The notes below the pieces were generated by a model. That model worked only from the letters and a program-made list of their open reading frames with translations, searched no databases and had not been told where the DNA came from. A program made the position numbers and the translations under genes. Shown here piece by piece: positions 1 through 8,637 of a stretch of DNA of 64,000 nt (the first letter of the stretch is position 1; each line of letters opens with the position of its first letter). The stretch comes from CAVRGQ01 sp963720785 (GTDB taxonomy: Bacteria; Actinomycetota; Acidimicrobiia; IMCC26256; DASPTH01), in the NCBI GenBank assembly GCA_963720785.1, contig CAVRGQ010000009.1, forward strand, positions 682,001 to 746,000. Reading direction: 5' to 3'.

Positions 1-1
1 C

Positions 2-727
2 CAGGTGCCGGCGAGCGACACCCATCCCGGGCCGGTGCACGGCCAGCAGCTGCACGACGCGCTGCGCCTGGTGCACGAGCGCGGCTCGTGCCGCGACGAC
101 GCGCTCGTGCAGGACGTGCTCGACAGCCACGCCTTCGTCGACGAGGAACGGATCCGCAGCGAGATCGCCCGGCACACACGCGTCTGCCCGTCGCCCGCGC
201 CGGCGGTCGGCCACGAGATCACCCGGGCGCGGTTCCACCCCCACCCGACCGCGCCGTTCATGGCCACCGCCCGCCTCGACGCGCTGTGGCTCGTCGACGG
301 GCCCGGCGGTTCGGGCGGTGGCGGCGGCGACCCGGTGCTCGACGCCCATGACTACAAGACGGGGAAGGTCTGGAACGACCGCGTCGCCGACGACGCCCAG
401 GCCCGCCTCCAGGCATGGGTGCTCGCACCGCTCGCCGAGGCACGGGGCGCGCGACTCCGCATCACGTTCGAACACCTCGCGGCCGAGGTGCTCGACGATC
501 CCGAACCCTTCGAGCCCGACGCCGACGACCTCGAGGCGATCGGCGCCGAGCTCCACGCCACCGTGCTCGAGATCCGCGCCGAGGCCGACACCGGCGAGTG
601 GGCCGGCGTCGCCGACGCGGAGCTCTGCGGTCGCTGTCGCTACCGGTCGATCTGCCCGGTGTCGGCCGCGCCCACGGTGCCGGTGTGGCCGACCTACGAC
701 GAGACCGACGCCGACGCCGCTATCTGA
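2..727 (+). CDS. RecB-like PD-(D/E)XK nuclease, C-terminal part (5' end outside window)
   Basis: The frame is open from the window edge, so the gene is cut on its 5' side; about 241 codons remain. The visible part has the nuclease core motif DYKTGK (about residues 116-121 of the visible part), the D-x-K step of the RecB/Cas4 fold, followed by a glutamine-containing helix. The C-terminus carries CGRCRYRSICP, a C-x2-C-x5-C cluster typical of the iron-sulfur knot in RecB/AddB/Cas4-type nucleases. Such domains occur alone or at the end of a UvrD-like helicase, and the missing 5' part would decide. It converges on the next gene with an 8-base overlap. There is no cas gene or CRISPR array nearby, so a Cas4 name is not supported. 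Confidence 0.7.
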   Translation, partial: QVPASDTHPGPVHGQQLHDALRLVHERGSCRDDALVQDVLDSHAFVDEERIRSEIARHTRVCPSPAPAVGHEITRARFHPHPTAPFMATARLDALWLVDGPGGSGGGGGDPVLDAHDYKTGKVWNDRVADDAQARLQAWVLAPLAEARGARLRITFEHLAAEVLDDPEPFEPDADDLEAIGAELHATVLEIRAEADTGEWAGVADAELCGRCRYRSICPVSAAPTVPVWPTYDETDADAAI

Positions 728-1925
728 GCTGCGACAGGAAGTCGGGGTCCTCGGACTTCGCCCAGTCGGCGTCGACGTGCAACTGCCCCTTCGCGTCGGT
801 GGAGGTCACCACCACGGTGGCCGGTTCCCGGTTGCCGGTGCCGGGCTCCGCGATCACGTAGCCCGTCCACCCCGACCAGCCGTTGACCTTGTCGAGCGCG
901 GCGGTGAGCGCGGTGGCGTCGAAGCCGCCGGCCCGCCGCACCCCGTAGGCCAGGAAGTTGACCGAGTCGTAGGAGTAGGGGCTCCACGTGCCCGGAGCCT
1001 TCCCGAACTGCTTGCGGTACGCGGCCACGAAGCGCGCCGAATCGGGGAAGTCGGTCGGGGCGGGCACGCCCACCACCGGGCAGTTCCGGGCCGCCTTGAG
1101 GCCGGCCGTGGTCACGAAGGCCGCGTCGTAGGAGCCGTAGTCGGCGACGCACTTCGCAGTCACCTTCTGCGCCAACATCGCCTTGGCGACGAGGCCCCCT
1201 TCGGGGTAATAGGTGGCGGCGTAGATCACGTCGGGACCGGTGGCCGCGACCTTCTCGACGGTCGAGGAGTAGTCCTGCTCGCCCGGCTGGATCGGCTCGA
1301 ACGCGGTGATGGTCACCCCGTCCTGCTGCAGCTGCGACTGCAGCGCGGTGGCGACGGTCTGCGTGTAGAGCGCGGTGGGGTCGTAGACGATGGCCACCTT
1401 GGTGGCGCCGAGCCACTGCTCGAGCGCAGTGGCCGCGACCGGCGCGATCTGCGACGTCATCGGCTGCAGGGTGAAGCCGAGGCCGGCGGTCGAGTCGGCC
1501 GACGTGAGGCGGATGGGCGTGAGGCCGGCCGCGAGGTAGAGGGGCAGGGTCTGCGCACCGACACCGGAGTTGTAGGGGCCGACGATGCCGTCGAGGCCCG
1601 CAACGATGGCCGCCTTGGCGGCGGTGACGCCGGTCGCGGGATCGGCCGCGTCGTCGATCGGGACGATCTCCACCAACTTGTCGAGCAACCCGCCGCGGGC
1701 GTTGATCTCCGCGGCCGCGAGCTTGGCTCCGTCGAGCATGCCGACGCCGAGGTTCTGCTGGTCACCGGAGAGTGGCGCCTCGAGCCCGATCCGGTAGGTG
1801 GCGCTCTGGGCCCCCGCCGCGGTGACGCCGGTCGTGGCCACCGCCATGGTCCCCGTGGTCACCAGCGCCGCGACGAGCGCCGCCGCCTTCGTGCGCACCC
1901 GCATGGCCTTCGTGCGCACCCGCAT
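720..1925 (-). CDS. Exported ABC-type substrate-binding protein (Leu/Ile/Val-binding fold), orphan
   Basis: A 401-aa protein with a basic N-terminus and a hydrophobic signal segment (about residues 14-38) ending near AGAQSA, then a type 1 periplasmic binding fold opening with YRIGLEAPLSGDQQ, as in branched-chain amino acid binding proteins (Peripla_BP_6). The start at 1925 is preferred because GGAGGCGACC lies just upstream; a second in-frame ATG at 1904 comes from a 21-bp duplication and has no ribosome site. No permease or ATPase gene lies next to it, so the ligand and partner transporter are unknown. The protein could also act as an extracellular sensor. Confidence 0.85.
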   Translation of the reverse strand: MRVRTKAMRVRTKAAALVAALVTTGTMAVATTGVTAAGAQSATYRIGLEAPLSGDQQNLGVGMLDGAKLAAAEINARGGLLDKLVEIVPIDDAADPATGVTAAKAAIVAGLDGIVGPYNSGVGAQTLPLYLAAGLTPIRLTSADSTAGLGFTLQPMTSQIAPVAATALEQWLGATKVAIVYDPTALYTQTVATALQSQLQQDGVTITAFEPIQPGEQDYSSTVEKVAATGPDVIYAATYYPEGGLVAKAMLAQKVTAKCVADYGSYDAAFVTTAGLKAARNCPVVGVPAPTDFPDSARFVAAYRKQFGKAPGTWSPYSYDSVNFLAYGVRRAGGFDATALTAALDKVNGWSGWTGYVIAEPGTGNREPATVVVTSTDAKGQLHVDADWAKSEDPDFLSQLR

Positions 1926-1927
1926 GG
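1886..1927. repeat. Perfect 2 x 21 bp direct repeat over a start codon
   Basis: Two adjacent identical 21-bp units span the 5' end of the binding-protein gene. The unit is a multiple of three, so the protein begins with the seven residues MRVRTKA twice. Each copy carries an ATG; only the outer ATG has a Shine-Dalgarno sequence. Confidence 0.95.
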
Positions 1928-2030
1928 TTGGTCGCCTCCACCACCGGGGTCCGCCCCCAGGTTCGGGCAGTCTCCCACACCCGGCCCCGACCCCCTCACG
2001 AGTCGGCCGTCTCGGGCCTTTCGGCTCTGA

Positions 2031-2063
2031 TACCCACGGGGGTACCTCGGATATGGTGGCGCC
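2031..2063 (+). promoter_or_regulatory. Candidate promoter of the DUF983 gene with a TACCC-N4-GGGTA palindrome
   Basis: TACCC (2031-2035) and GGGTA (2040-2044) form an inverted repeat with a 4-nt centre, similar to operators of CsoR-family copper/persulfide repressors. A TATGGT element (2052-2057) fits the -10 TAnnnT pattern and ends 6 nt before the GTG at 2064, so the transcript may be leaderless. The short arms make a chance match possible; no CsoR-type gene is in the window. Confidence 0.35.
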
Positions 2064-2480
2064 GTGAAGACGGTTGCGCCGGTGGGCAAGGGAACGATGA
2101 TGTGGCGGGGTCTCACCCGTCGTTGCGCGCGCTGCGGGGGCGGCAAGCTCTTCAAGCGCTACCTGAACATGGTCGACGACTGCCCCACCTGCGGGCTGCA
2201 TTTCGAGCGCGAGGACGGCTTCTTCGCCGGCGCGCTGGCGATCAACATCATCGCCGTCGGTGGCCTGTTCACCCTCGTGTTCGTGATCGCGTTGGTGCTC
2301 ACGGTCCCCGAGGTCCCGGTCGCGCCGCTCCTCGCGATCCTCGTGCCCATCGTGGTGCTCGGGCCGATCGTCTACTACCCGTTCTCGAAGACGGTGTGGG
2401 TCGCGGTCGACCGGGCGTTCCTGCAGGGACTCGATGCCAACGAGGTCACCGACGAACTGCACCGCCGCTCCGCGCCGTAG
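2064..2480 (+). CDS. DUF983 membrane protein
   Basis: A 138-aa protein with an N-terminal zinc-ribbon-like pair of motifs (CARC near residue 22 and CPTC near residue 43) followed by two membrane helices (about residues 57-80 and 87-108), the normal layout of DUF983 proteins. Function is unknown for the family. GTG at 2064 is chosen because a -10-like element sits directly upstream; an internal ATG pair at 2097 is an alternative that would still keep the cysteines. The stop lies inside a 15-bp tandem duplication that supplies a second in-frame stop. Confidence 0.85.
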   Translation: MKTVAPVGKGTMMWRGLTRRCARCGGGKLFKRYLNMVDDCPTCGLHFEREDGFFAGALAINIIAVGGLFTLVFVIALVLTVPEVPVAPLLAILVPIVVLGPIVYYPFSKTVWVAVDRAFLQGLDANEVTDELHRRSAP

Positions 2481-2501
2481 GGAGCCGCGCCGTAGGGAGC
2501 C
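2472..2501. repeat. Perfect 2 x 15 bp tandem repeat at the DUF983 stop codon
   Basis: Two identical units of GCGCCGTAGGGAGCC. The first holds the TAG stop of the DUF983 gene, the second repeats it in frame. The array ends exactly at the stop codon of the minus-strand small gene. Confidence 0.95.
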
Positions 2502-2717
2502 TCAGCCGCTGAGGTCGACCCGCAGGGTCAGGATGCCGTCGACGAACTCCCACGTGGCGTCGCCCACGATCGCGAAGTCGAGGAAGTCCTGCTCCGCCTG
2601 GGCCACGAACTTCTGGCGCTCGGCGCCGGCCACCGGCGGGAGCGCTCGGTCGCGCACCGCGGCAGCACGGTCGCGGAACCGCTGGAGCATTGCGTCGACG
2701 TCGAGCTCGTCGGCCAT
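2502..2717 (-). CDS. Small hypothetical protein (71 aa)
   Basis: A short, soluble, charged protein beginning MADELDVDAMLQRFRDRAAA. The first half is predicted helical and rich in Arg/Ala/Glu; the second half looks like short beta strands (WEFVDGILTLRVDL). I do not recognise a family. It ends 21 nt from the convergent DUF983 gene and starts 9 nt downstream of the prmC stop, so it is probably the last gene of the prfA-prmC transcript. Codon use matches its neighbours, which supports a real gene. Confidence 0.6.
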   Translation of the reverse strand: MADELDVDAMLQRFRDRAAAVRDRALPPVAGAERQKFVAQAEQDFLDFAIVGDATWEFVDGILTLRVDLSG

Positions 2718-2726
2718 CGCGCGAAG

Positions 2727-3678
2727 TTACCCGCGCGACGGACCCGTCCGCCGGGCGATCAACGCGCGCTCGCGCCCGGTGAGATCGGTGTGCACCGTCA
2801 CCTCGTCGTAGCCGCGCGCCGCGGCGAGCGCCGCCGCCTCGGCCGTCTGGTGTGGCGCCATCTCCACGACCAGCACGCCGCCGGACGCGTGGAGCCAGTC
2901 GAACGCCTCGTGCACGATCTCCGCCACCGCTTCCAGGCCGGACGGCCCGCTCACCAGGGCGTGCCGCGGCTCCCACTCGACGACCACGGGTGGCAGCTCC
3001 GCCACCTCGTGCTCCGCGATGTACGGCGGGTTCGACACGACCAGGCGCAGCTGCCCGCGGAGCTCGGCGGGCAGCGCGGCGAACCAGGAGCCGCCCGCCA
3101 CGCGCACCCGCGTCGCGGCCACACCGATGCTCGCGAGGTTGGCGCGCGCCACCGCGAGCGCGTCGTCGCTCACGTCGGTGGCCCACACCTCGGCGTCGGG
3201 CAACTCGACCGCGAGCGTGAGCGCGATCGCGCCCGAGCCGGTGCCGAGGTCGGCGACTGCGTACTCGGTGCTGCTGATCCACGGATCACCCTTGCCGCGG
3301 CGCAGGCCGAGGCGCTCGGCCTCGTCGAGCGCGAGCTGCGCGACCACTTCGGTCTCCGGGCGGGGCACCAGCACGCGCCGGTCGACCACGAGTTCGAGCT
3401 CGAGGAACTGCCAGCGCCCGAGCACGTACTGCAACGGCTCTCCTGCGGCACGACGGTCGAGCATCTGTTCGAGCTGCAGGACCGCGGGCCCCGTCGCCGC
3501 GCTCGTGCTCCCCCATCACGAGCTCCACGCCGTCGTACCCCGACACCCGCTCCACCATCCAGCGCGCCTCGGAATCGGGCGCGTCCACTCCGGCCTCGAC
3601 CGGGGCGGCGCGCAACCGGTCCTCGGCGTGCGCGCGCAGTTCGGCCCAGGTGCCCGGCGCGCCCGGTGTCGTGCTCAG
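2727..3678 (-). CDS. prmC: Release factor glutamine methyltransferase PrmC (frameshifted)
   Basis: PrmC methylates the glutamine of the GGQ motif in release factors using SAM. The catalytic part has GTGSGAIAL (SAM site) and NPPYI (active site), in the family order. The first 60 or so residues lie in another frame: the helical N-terminal domain runs in one frame to about 3505, then one extra base moves translation to the frame that continues LQLEQMLDRRAAGEPLQYV. With one base removed the protein is normal (about 316 aa). The start is uncertain: a CTG overlapping the prfA stop (3678) or a TTG at 3615. It follows prfA directly, the usual arrangement of enzyme and substrate genes. Confidence 0.85.
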
Positions 3679-4745
3679 GACTCGTCTCCGCTGAGCTGCT
3701 CGGCCCGCTCGGCGGCGGCGAGGGCTTCGGTGAGGTCGTCGAGCTGGCCGGCGAGCACCTGGTCGAGGGAGTGCAGGGTGAGACCGATGCGGTGATCGGT
3801 GACCCGGTTCTCCTTGTAGTTGTAGGTGCGGATCTTGTCGGAGCGGCCGCCGCTCTTCACCTGGCTGCGGCGCGCCGACGACAGCTCGGCCTCCTGGCGC
3901 TCCCGCTCGGCCTCGAGCAGCCGCGAGCGCAGGATGCGCATCGCCTTCTCCTTGTTCTGGAGCTGGCTCTTCTCGTCCTGGCAGGTGACGACGAGGCCCG
4001 ACGGCTTGTGCGTGATCCGCACCGCGGAGTCGGTGGTGTTCACCGACTGGCCGCCCGGACCGCTCGACCGGTACACGTCGATCTCGAGGTCGTTGGGGTC
4101 GACCTGCACGTCGACCTCCTCCGCCTCGGGCAGCACCGTCACCGTGGCCGCGCTGGTGTGGATGCGGCCCTGGCTCTCGGTGGTGGGCACGCGCTGCACA
4201 CGGTGGGGCCCGGCCTCGTGCTTGAGCCGCGACCAGGCGTCGTCGCCCTTCACCACGAAGGTGACCTCCCGCACCCCGCCCATGTCGGAGAGCTGCCGGC
4301 TCAACACCTCCACCTTCCAGCGGTGCATGTCGGAGTACCGCTGGTACATCTCGAAGAGGTCGGCGGCCCAGAGGTTGCCCTCCTCGCCGCCTTCGCCGCC
4401 GCGGATCTCGACGATCACGTTCTTGCCGTCGTCGGGGTCCTTGGGGACGAGCAGGTCGCGGAGCTTCGCGTCGAGGGCGACGAGTTGGGCCTCCTTCGCC
4501 GCCACCTCCTCCGCCAGGTACTCGCGCATGTCGGCGTCGGACTCGCCGTCGAGCATCTCGCGGGCGTCGGCGAGGTCGGCCTCCGCGGCGCGGTACTCCT
4601 GGTACGTCTCGACGACCGGCTTCAGCTCCGCGTGGCGACGGCCGGCTGCGCGCGCGGCGGCCTGGTCACCGGAGGCGTAGATCTCCGGCAACTTCGACTC
4701 GAGCTTCTCCAGCTCGATCTCGAGCTCCGCCAGGCGTTCGAACAC
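3675..4745 (-). CDS. prfA: Peptide chain release factor 1
   Basis: RF1 reads UAA and UAG and triggers peptide release. The 356-aa protein has a helical N-terminal domain, the release loop GPGGQSVN (GGQ) and the conserved SGGRSDKIRTYNYKENRVTDH block. Residues around 180-190 hold the region that contains the stop-codon tripeptide in RF1. The reading frame is open far upstream, but GTG at 4745 gives the normal RF1 N-terminus (VFERLAELEIE) and length. It is followed by prmC, which modifies it, and is part of the rpmE-DUF1385-prfA order common in Gram-positive bacteria, here interrupted by the DUF1800/DUF1501 pair. Confidence 0.97.
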   Translation of the reverse strand: MFERLAELEIELEKLESKLPEIYASGDQAAARAAGRRHAELKPVVETYQEYRAAEADLADAREMLDGESDADMREYLAEEVAAKEAQLVALDAKLRDLLVPKDPDDGKNVIVEIRGGEGGEEGNLWAADLFEMYQRYSDMHRWKVEVLSRQLSDMGGVREVTFVVKGDDAWSRLKHEAGPHRVQRVPTTESQGRIHTSAATVTVLPEAEEVDVQVDPNDLEIDVYRSSGPGGQSVNTTDSAVRITHKPSGLVVTCQDEKSQLQNKEKAMRILRSRLLEAERERQEAELSSARRSQVKSGGRSDKIRTYNYKENRVTDHRIGLTLHSLDQVLAGQLDDLTEALAAAERAEQLSGDES

Positions 4746-4762
4746 GCCCGTCAGGCTAGGCG

Positions 4763-6058
4763 TCAGGCGAGCACGGGCAGGGGGCCGAAGCCCGCCGCCC
4801 CGGCGCCTGCACCGGAGGCGCGTCCGAGCACCGCGGCCGGATCGACGTCGAGCCAGCCGGCGAGCGCGGTCGCGTACAGCGATCGGAAGTCGGTGGTCGC
4901 CACCAGGTTCCCGTGCGGGTCGAGCGCGGTGAGCGACGGCGGCGCGCCGTACCGGCCCCCCTTGACCGCAGATCCGATGAGGAAGTGCGGCGCGGCGGTG
5001 CCGTGATCGGTGCCGCTGCCGTTCTCCCCGGGGCGCCGGCCGAACTCGGAGACCGTCATCACCAGCACCCGGTCGGCGCGGCCCGCGGCCTCGACCGTCG
5101 TGAAGAAGGTGTCGAGACCCGCGTCGAGGTCGCGCAGGAGCACCGGCTGGCGTTGCGCCTGGCCCTGGTGGGTGTCGAAGTCGCCGAGGTCGCTGACGTA
5201 CACGACACGCGGCGGGTGGTCCGATGCCACCAACTGCGCGGCCAGCGCCAGCGAACCCGTGGCGTGGAACCCCGCGAGCTCGCGGTCGAGGCCCTGCCGT
5301 GCGGTGACCGTGTGGCCGATCGCCTGCCGCACCTCGCCCATCAGCGTGCGGGGATCGGGCGAGGCGGGCGCGAACCCGCCCCACGCGGCGACGAGGTCGT
5401 CGGTGTCGTCGACCCAGGCGGGCAGGTTCGGTTGCAGTCCCGACGCGTCGGCGATCGACGTGGCGAACGACTGCGTGCCGAGCAGCGCGGGCGACGGCAC
5501 CGGCCCGATCGAGACGGCCGCGAGCGGATCCGCGGTACCCACCGTGCCGTCGAGGTAGCGACCCAGCCAGCCCAGGCCGCCGCTCTCCCCCGGCACACCC
5601 GACCACCAGTACCCGAGCGACGCGAAGTGCGACAGGTTCGGGTCGGGATAGCCCACGCCCTCGACGATCGCGACGTGACCGTCGCGGTAGCGCGCCGCGA
5701 GTTTCGCGAGCTCGGGATGGAGGCCGATCTCACCGTCGAGCGTGATCGCGTCGGTGACCGCCATCGTCGGACGCAACGTGCGGTACGCGGGATCGGTCAT
5801 GGGCACGACCGTGTTCAGCCCGTCGTTGCCGCCGCCGAGCTCCACGACCACGAGAGTGCGGTCGTCGCGCCCGCCGAGGGTGGTCGGCGTGATGCGCAGT
5901 CGCGCGCTCGTCGACGCCTTCCCGGCACCGCCGTCCTGCCACACCGACAGCCCGTAGCCCGCGGCCACCGCCGCGGTGGCGCCGACACCGAGGCCGGTCA
6001 GGAACCGCCGGCGTGAGATCGGTCGCGAGATCGGGCGCCCGTTCCCGTGCCCGCTCAT
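4763..6058 (-). CDS. Tat-exported DUF1501 protein
   Basis: A 431-aa protein with a twin-arginine signal (SRRRFLTGLGVGATAAVAAG) near residues 15-35. The mature part has VVVELGGGNDGLNTVVP, the start of the DUF1501 fold (a sulfatase/alkaline-phosphatase-like fold), and further conserved motifs FDTHQGQ and SEFGRRPGENGSGTDHGTA. The biochemical role is unproven. Its start overlaps the DUF1800 stop by four bases (ATGA), and the two families are nearly always found as a pair, so they probably act together outside the membrane. Confidence 0.88.
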   Translation of the reverse strand: MSGHGNGRPISRPISRRRFLTGLGVGATAAVAAGYGLSVWQDGGAGKASTSARLRITPTTLGGRDDRTLVVVELGGGNDGLNTVVPMTDPAYRTLRPTMAVTDAITLDGEIGLHPELAKLAARYRDGHVAIVEGVGYPDPNLSHFASLGYWWSGVPGESGGLGWLGRYLDGTVGTADPLAAVSIGPVPSPALLGTQSFATSIADASGLQPNLPAWVDDTDDLVAAWGGFAPASPDPRTLMGEVRQAIGHTVTARQGLDRELAGFHATGSLALAAQLVASDHPPRVVYVSDLGDFDTHQGQAQRQPVLLRDLDAGLDTFFTTVEAAGRADRVLVMTVSEFGRRPGENGSGTDHGTAAPHFLIGSAVKGGRYGAPPSLTALDPHGNLVATTDFRSLYATALAGWLDVDPAAVLGRASGAGAGAAGFGPLPVLA

Positions 6059-7377
6059 GTGACCGCGTACTCCGGCGAGGCGACCGCGAGCGCGAAGCGC
6101 TGCTGCGGATCGCGTTGACGGTCGAGGACCTTCCTGGTGGTCGCGCTCACGTCGAAGACCCCAAGCGTTGCCAGTGCCTCCGCCCCGTCACGCGACCCGG
6201 GCACAGTGCCCGCCGCGGCGACGAGGTCGAAGGTGTGCACGAGGTTGCCGGGGCCGAGGAGCCGCGACCCCTTCGGGAAGCCGCCCACGTTCGGCGGCAC
6301 GAACGGCACGTACGCCATGGCGCGCAGGGCCTGCGCCACCCCGCCGCCCGTCCCGTTCCCGCTCCCCTTCCCCTGCCCGGGCGACGACGCCCCCGCGGGT
6401 CCGCCGGCCTGGCGGATGCCGACGAGCTTCTCCACCGGCGTGCGCACCTTGGCCCGCACCGCGGCGTCGGCGGTGAACTCGGGGCGCTGCACGATCTCGG
6501 CGACGAGCGGCAGGATCTCGTAGTCGCGCCGGAACCCCTTCGCGAGCGACGCGACGACCGCGTCGTCGGGATCGAGACCGACCAGCTCGCGGTAGAGCTT
6601 GCGCGCCACGAACGTCGCGGTCGCGGGGTGGCCGAGGATCACGTCGAGCGCGCCGTCGAGGTCGAACGTGCCCGTCGCCCCGAGCAGCGTCTTCACGCCG
6701 GCGTCGTGACGGCGCGCCACGAACACCGAGTCCCACGGTTGCACGCCGGTGACCCGTTCGAGCCGGTCGGAGAACTGCCGCCCCAGCAGGTCGACCACCC
6801 AGCCCGTGAACGCGCGCGACGCGGCGACCACGTCGTCCTGGGTGTAGCCACCGTCGCGGCCCATCGTGAACAGCTCGAGGCACTCGCGCCCGAAGTTCTC
6901 GTTGCGCTCGTCGGCCGCGTTGGTGATGCCGTCGAGGTACACGAGCATCGCGGGGTCGCGCGCCACCGCCTTGAGCAGGTCGGCGAAGTTGCCGGTCGCG
7001 TGCGTGCGCAGCGTGACGTGCTGGCGGTTCATCAGGTACGGCTCGCGCACCTTCACGACACTGGTGGCGAAGTGGTCGTGCCAGAACCAGGTGAGGCGTT
7101 CCTCGACCATCCGGTCGGGCTGCTGCATCCGGTCGAGCCACCACGCGATCGGCTCGACGATGGCCCGCACCTCGGGCTTGCCCGACCCGTCGGGCGGGGT
7201 CATCGCCAACGGCGTGGCCGCCGCGCCGCTCAGGTCGAGCGCCCGGGCGATCGCCGCGTCGGTGTCGGGCAGGTCGGCCGCGATCGACGCGTGTGGCGCC
7301 ATCGAGAGCCGCCGCACCACGTGGGCGACCCGTTCACGAGCCGAAACCGTCATGGCGACAGCTTCCGCCCCGAACAT
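6055..7377 (-). CDS. DUF1800 protein
   Basis: A 440-aa DUF1800 protein recognised from LTWFWHDHFATSV, NENFGRECLELFTMG and GGYTQDDVV, all in family order, with a C-terminal NVGGFPKGSRLLGP motif. No clear signal peptide is present in the first residues. The ATG at 7377 has a CACATT element 6 nt upstream that would allow a leaderless start; an internal ATG at 7353 is the alternative. It is translationally coupled to the Tat-exported DUF1501 gene. Function is unknown; the pair has been linked to surface or extracellular processes only by context. Confidence 0.85.
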   Translation of the reverse strand: MFGAEAVAMTVSARERVAHVVRRLSMAPHASIAADLPDTDAAIARALDLSGAAATPLAMTPPDGSGKPEVRAIVEPIAWWLDRMQQPDRMVEERLTWFWHDHFATSVVKVREPYLMNRQHVTLRTHATGNFADLLKAVARDPAMLVYLDGITNAADERNENFGRECLELFTMGRDGGYTQDDVVAASRAFTGWVVDLLGRQFSDRLERVTGVQPWDSVFVARRHDAGVKTLLGATGTFDLDGALDVILGHPATATFVARKLYRELVGLDPDDAVVASLAKGFRRDYEILPLVAEIVQRPEFTADAAVRAKVRTPVEKLVGIRQAGGPAGASSPGQGKGSGNGTGGGVAQALRAMAYVPFVPPNVGGFPKGSRLLGPGNLVHTFDLVAAAGTVPGSRDGAEALATLGVFDVSATTRKVLDRQRDPQQRFALAVASPEYAVT

Positions 7378-7398
7378 CAGGGCAATGTGAAGCCGCGA

Positions 7399-8361
7399 TC
7401 AGGTGCTGGGGAGGATCCGCGGCGCGAGCTGGGGGGCCGGGCGCGTGGCCCGGGACTCCACCTCGGCGAGCTGCTCGGCGGTGAGCACCGCCCGGAGCGA
7501 CGCCACCGCCACCTCGACCTGGTCGAGGGAGGGCTGGCGGGTGGTGAGCTTCTGCAGGAGCAGGCCGGGCTTCATCAGCACCCGCACCCACGGCTTGTCC
7601 ATGTGCTTCGCCGCGAAGCGGATGACCTCGTAGCTGAGGCCCGCGATCAACGGGATCAGCACGATGCGCGACGCGATCATGATGAGGATGCTCGGCCGAC
7701 CGATGAACGAGTACACGACGATGGTCATGACCATCACGATGAGCAGGAAGTTGGTGCCGCAGCGCACGTGCTCGGTGCCGAAGCGCTGCGCCGACTCGGC
7801 GGTGAGCTCCACGTCGTTCTCGTAGGCGGCGATCGCCTTGTGCTCGGCGCCGTGGTACTGGAACACCTTCTTGATGTCGGCGAGCTGGCCGATGAGCAAC
7901 AGGTAGCCGAGGAAGATCCCGAGCCGCAGCGCGCCCTCGGCGACGTGGAACCACGGACCGTCGAGTCCGAGCACGTTGCCCATGCCGTTGGCGGCAACCG
8001 CAGGCAGCACGATGAAGATCGCGGTGAAGAAGGCCAGTGCGGCGCCGATGGTCCATCCCATCGCCTTGGAGGAGATCTGCTCCTCTTCGGGGATCTGCTG
8101 GTTGGCCGACCACGACAGTGCCTTGAAGCCGAGCGCCATCGACTCGCCGAGCGACATGACGCCGCGCACGAGCGGGACCTTCGACCACTTCTCGGCCCAG
8201 GTGGGGGCCTCGTGGGTCTCGACCTGGATGTCGCCCTCGGGGGTGCGGATCGCGACAGCCCACGTGCGCTCGCCGCGCATCATCACGCCTTCCATGACGG
8301 CCTGGCCGCCGACGTAACGAGTACCCGCCTTGGTCGGCTGGCCGTTCGATGCCGCGCTCAT
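7399..8361 (-). CDS. DUF1385 membrane protein (YqhQ-like)
   Basis: A 320-aa integral membrane protein with the family signature GGQAVMEGVMMRG at residues 18-30, RGVMSLGESMALGF and several hydrophobic helices, plus the FQYHGAEHK motif near residue 165 that includes two histidines and a glutamate. The function is not established. It lies directly after rpmE, an arrangement kept in many Gram-positive genomes. Length and start are normal. Confidence 0.9.
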   Translation of the reverse strand: MSAASNGQPTKAGTRYVGGQAVMEGVMMRGERTWAVAIRTPEGDIQVETHEAPTWAEKWSKVPLVRGVMSLGESMALGFKALSWSANQQIPEEEQISSKAMGWTIGAALAFFTAIFIVLPAVAANGMGNVLGLDGPWFHVAEGALRLGIFLGYLLLIGQLADIKKVFQYHGAEHKAIAAYENDVELTAESAQRFGTEHVRCGTNFLLIVMVMTIVVYSFIGRPSILIMIASRIVLIPLIAGLSYEVIRFAAKHMDKPWVRVLMKPGLLLQKLTTRQPSLDQVEVAVASLRAVLTAEQLAEVESRATRPAPQLAPRILPST

Positions 8362-8376
8362 CCCCGCAGCCTCCTG

Positions 8377-8601
8377 CTAGGCCTTCGTGCCCTGCTTCGC
8401 CTTGGTCTTCTCGAGACGGCGCTGGAAGCGCTCGACCCGGCCACCGGTGTCGACGAGCTTCTGCTTGCCCGTGTAGAAGGGGTGGCACTCGGAGCAGAGC
8501 TCGACGCGCAGCGACGGCACCGTGGAGCGGGTGGTGAACTCGTTGCCGCAGGAGCAGTGCACCTGGCAGACGACGTAGTCGGGGTGGGTTGCTGTCTTCA
8601 T
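8377..8601 (-). CDS. rpmE: 50S ribosomal protein L31, zinc-binding form
   Basis: A 74-aa L31 with all four zinc ligands (C-x3-H-x-C at residues 12-18, then ELCSECHPFYTGKQ), so it is the C+ form used when zinc is available. ATG at 8601 is the normal start. It sits between rho and the DUF1385 gene. The C-terminus is lysine-rich, as usual for a ribosomal protein. Confidence 0.97.
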   Translation of the reverse strand: MKTATHPDYVVCQVHCSCGNEFTTRSTVPSLRVELCSECHPFYTGKQKLVDTGGRVERFQRRLEKTKAKQGTKA

Positions 8602-8616
8602 AGTGAATCCAGTCTA
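8602..8616 (-). promoter_or_regulatory. Candidate -10 element of rpmE
   Basis: On the minus strand TAGACT (8616-8611) matches TAnnnT and lies 9 nt before the rpmE ATG, so the leader would be only about two or three bases. No good -35 is seen. Confidence 0.4.
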
Positions 8617-8637
8617 GGGGGTCCGGAGGGGGCTGTT

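Noticed and set aside
2..727. Cas4 and a CRISPR system
   Set aside because: The nuclease has a Cas4/RecB-like cysteine cluster, but there are no cas genes and no spaced repeats anywhere in the window.
2790..5006. A plus-strand frame of 738 codons
   Set aside because: It is antisense to prmC and prfA, which have full family motifs; the composition is that of a shadow frame.
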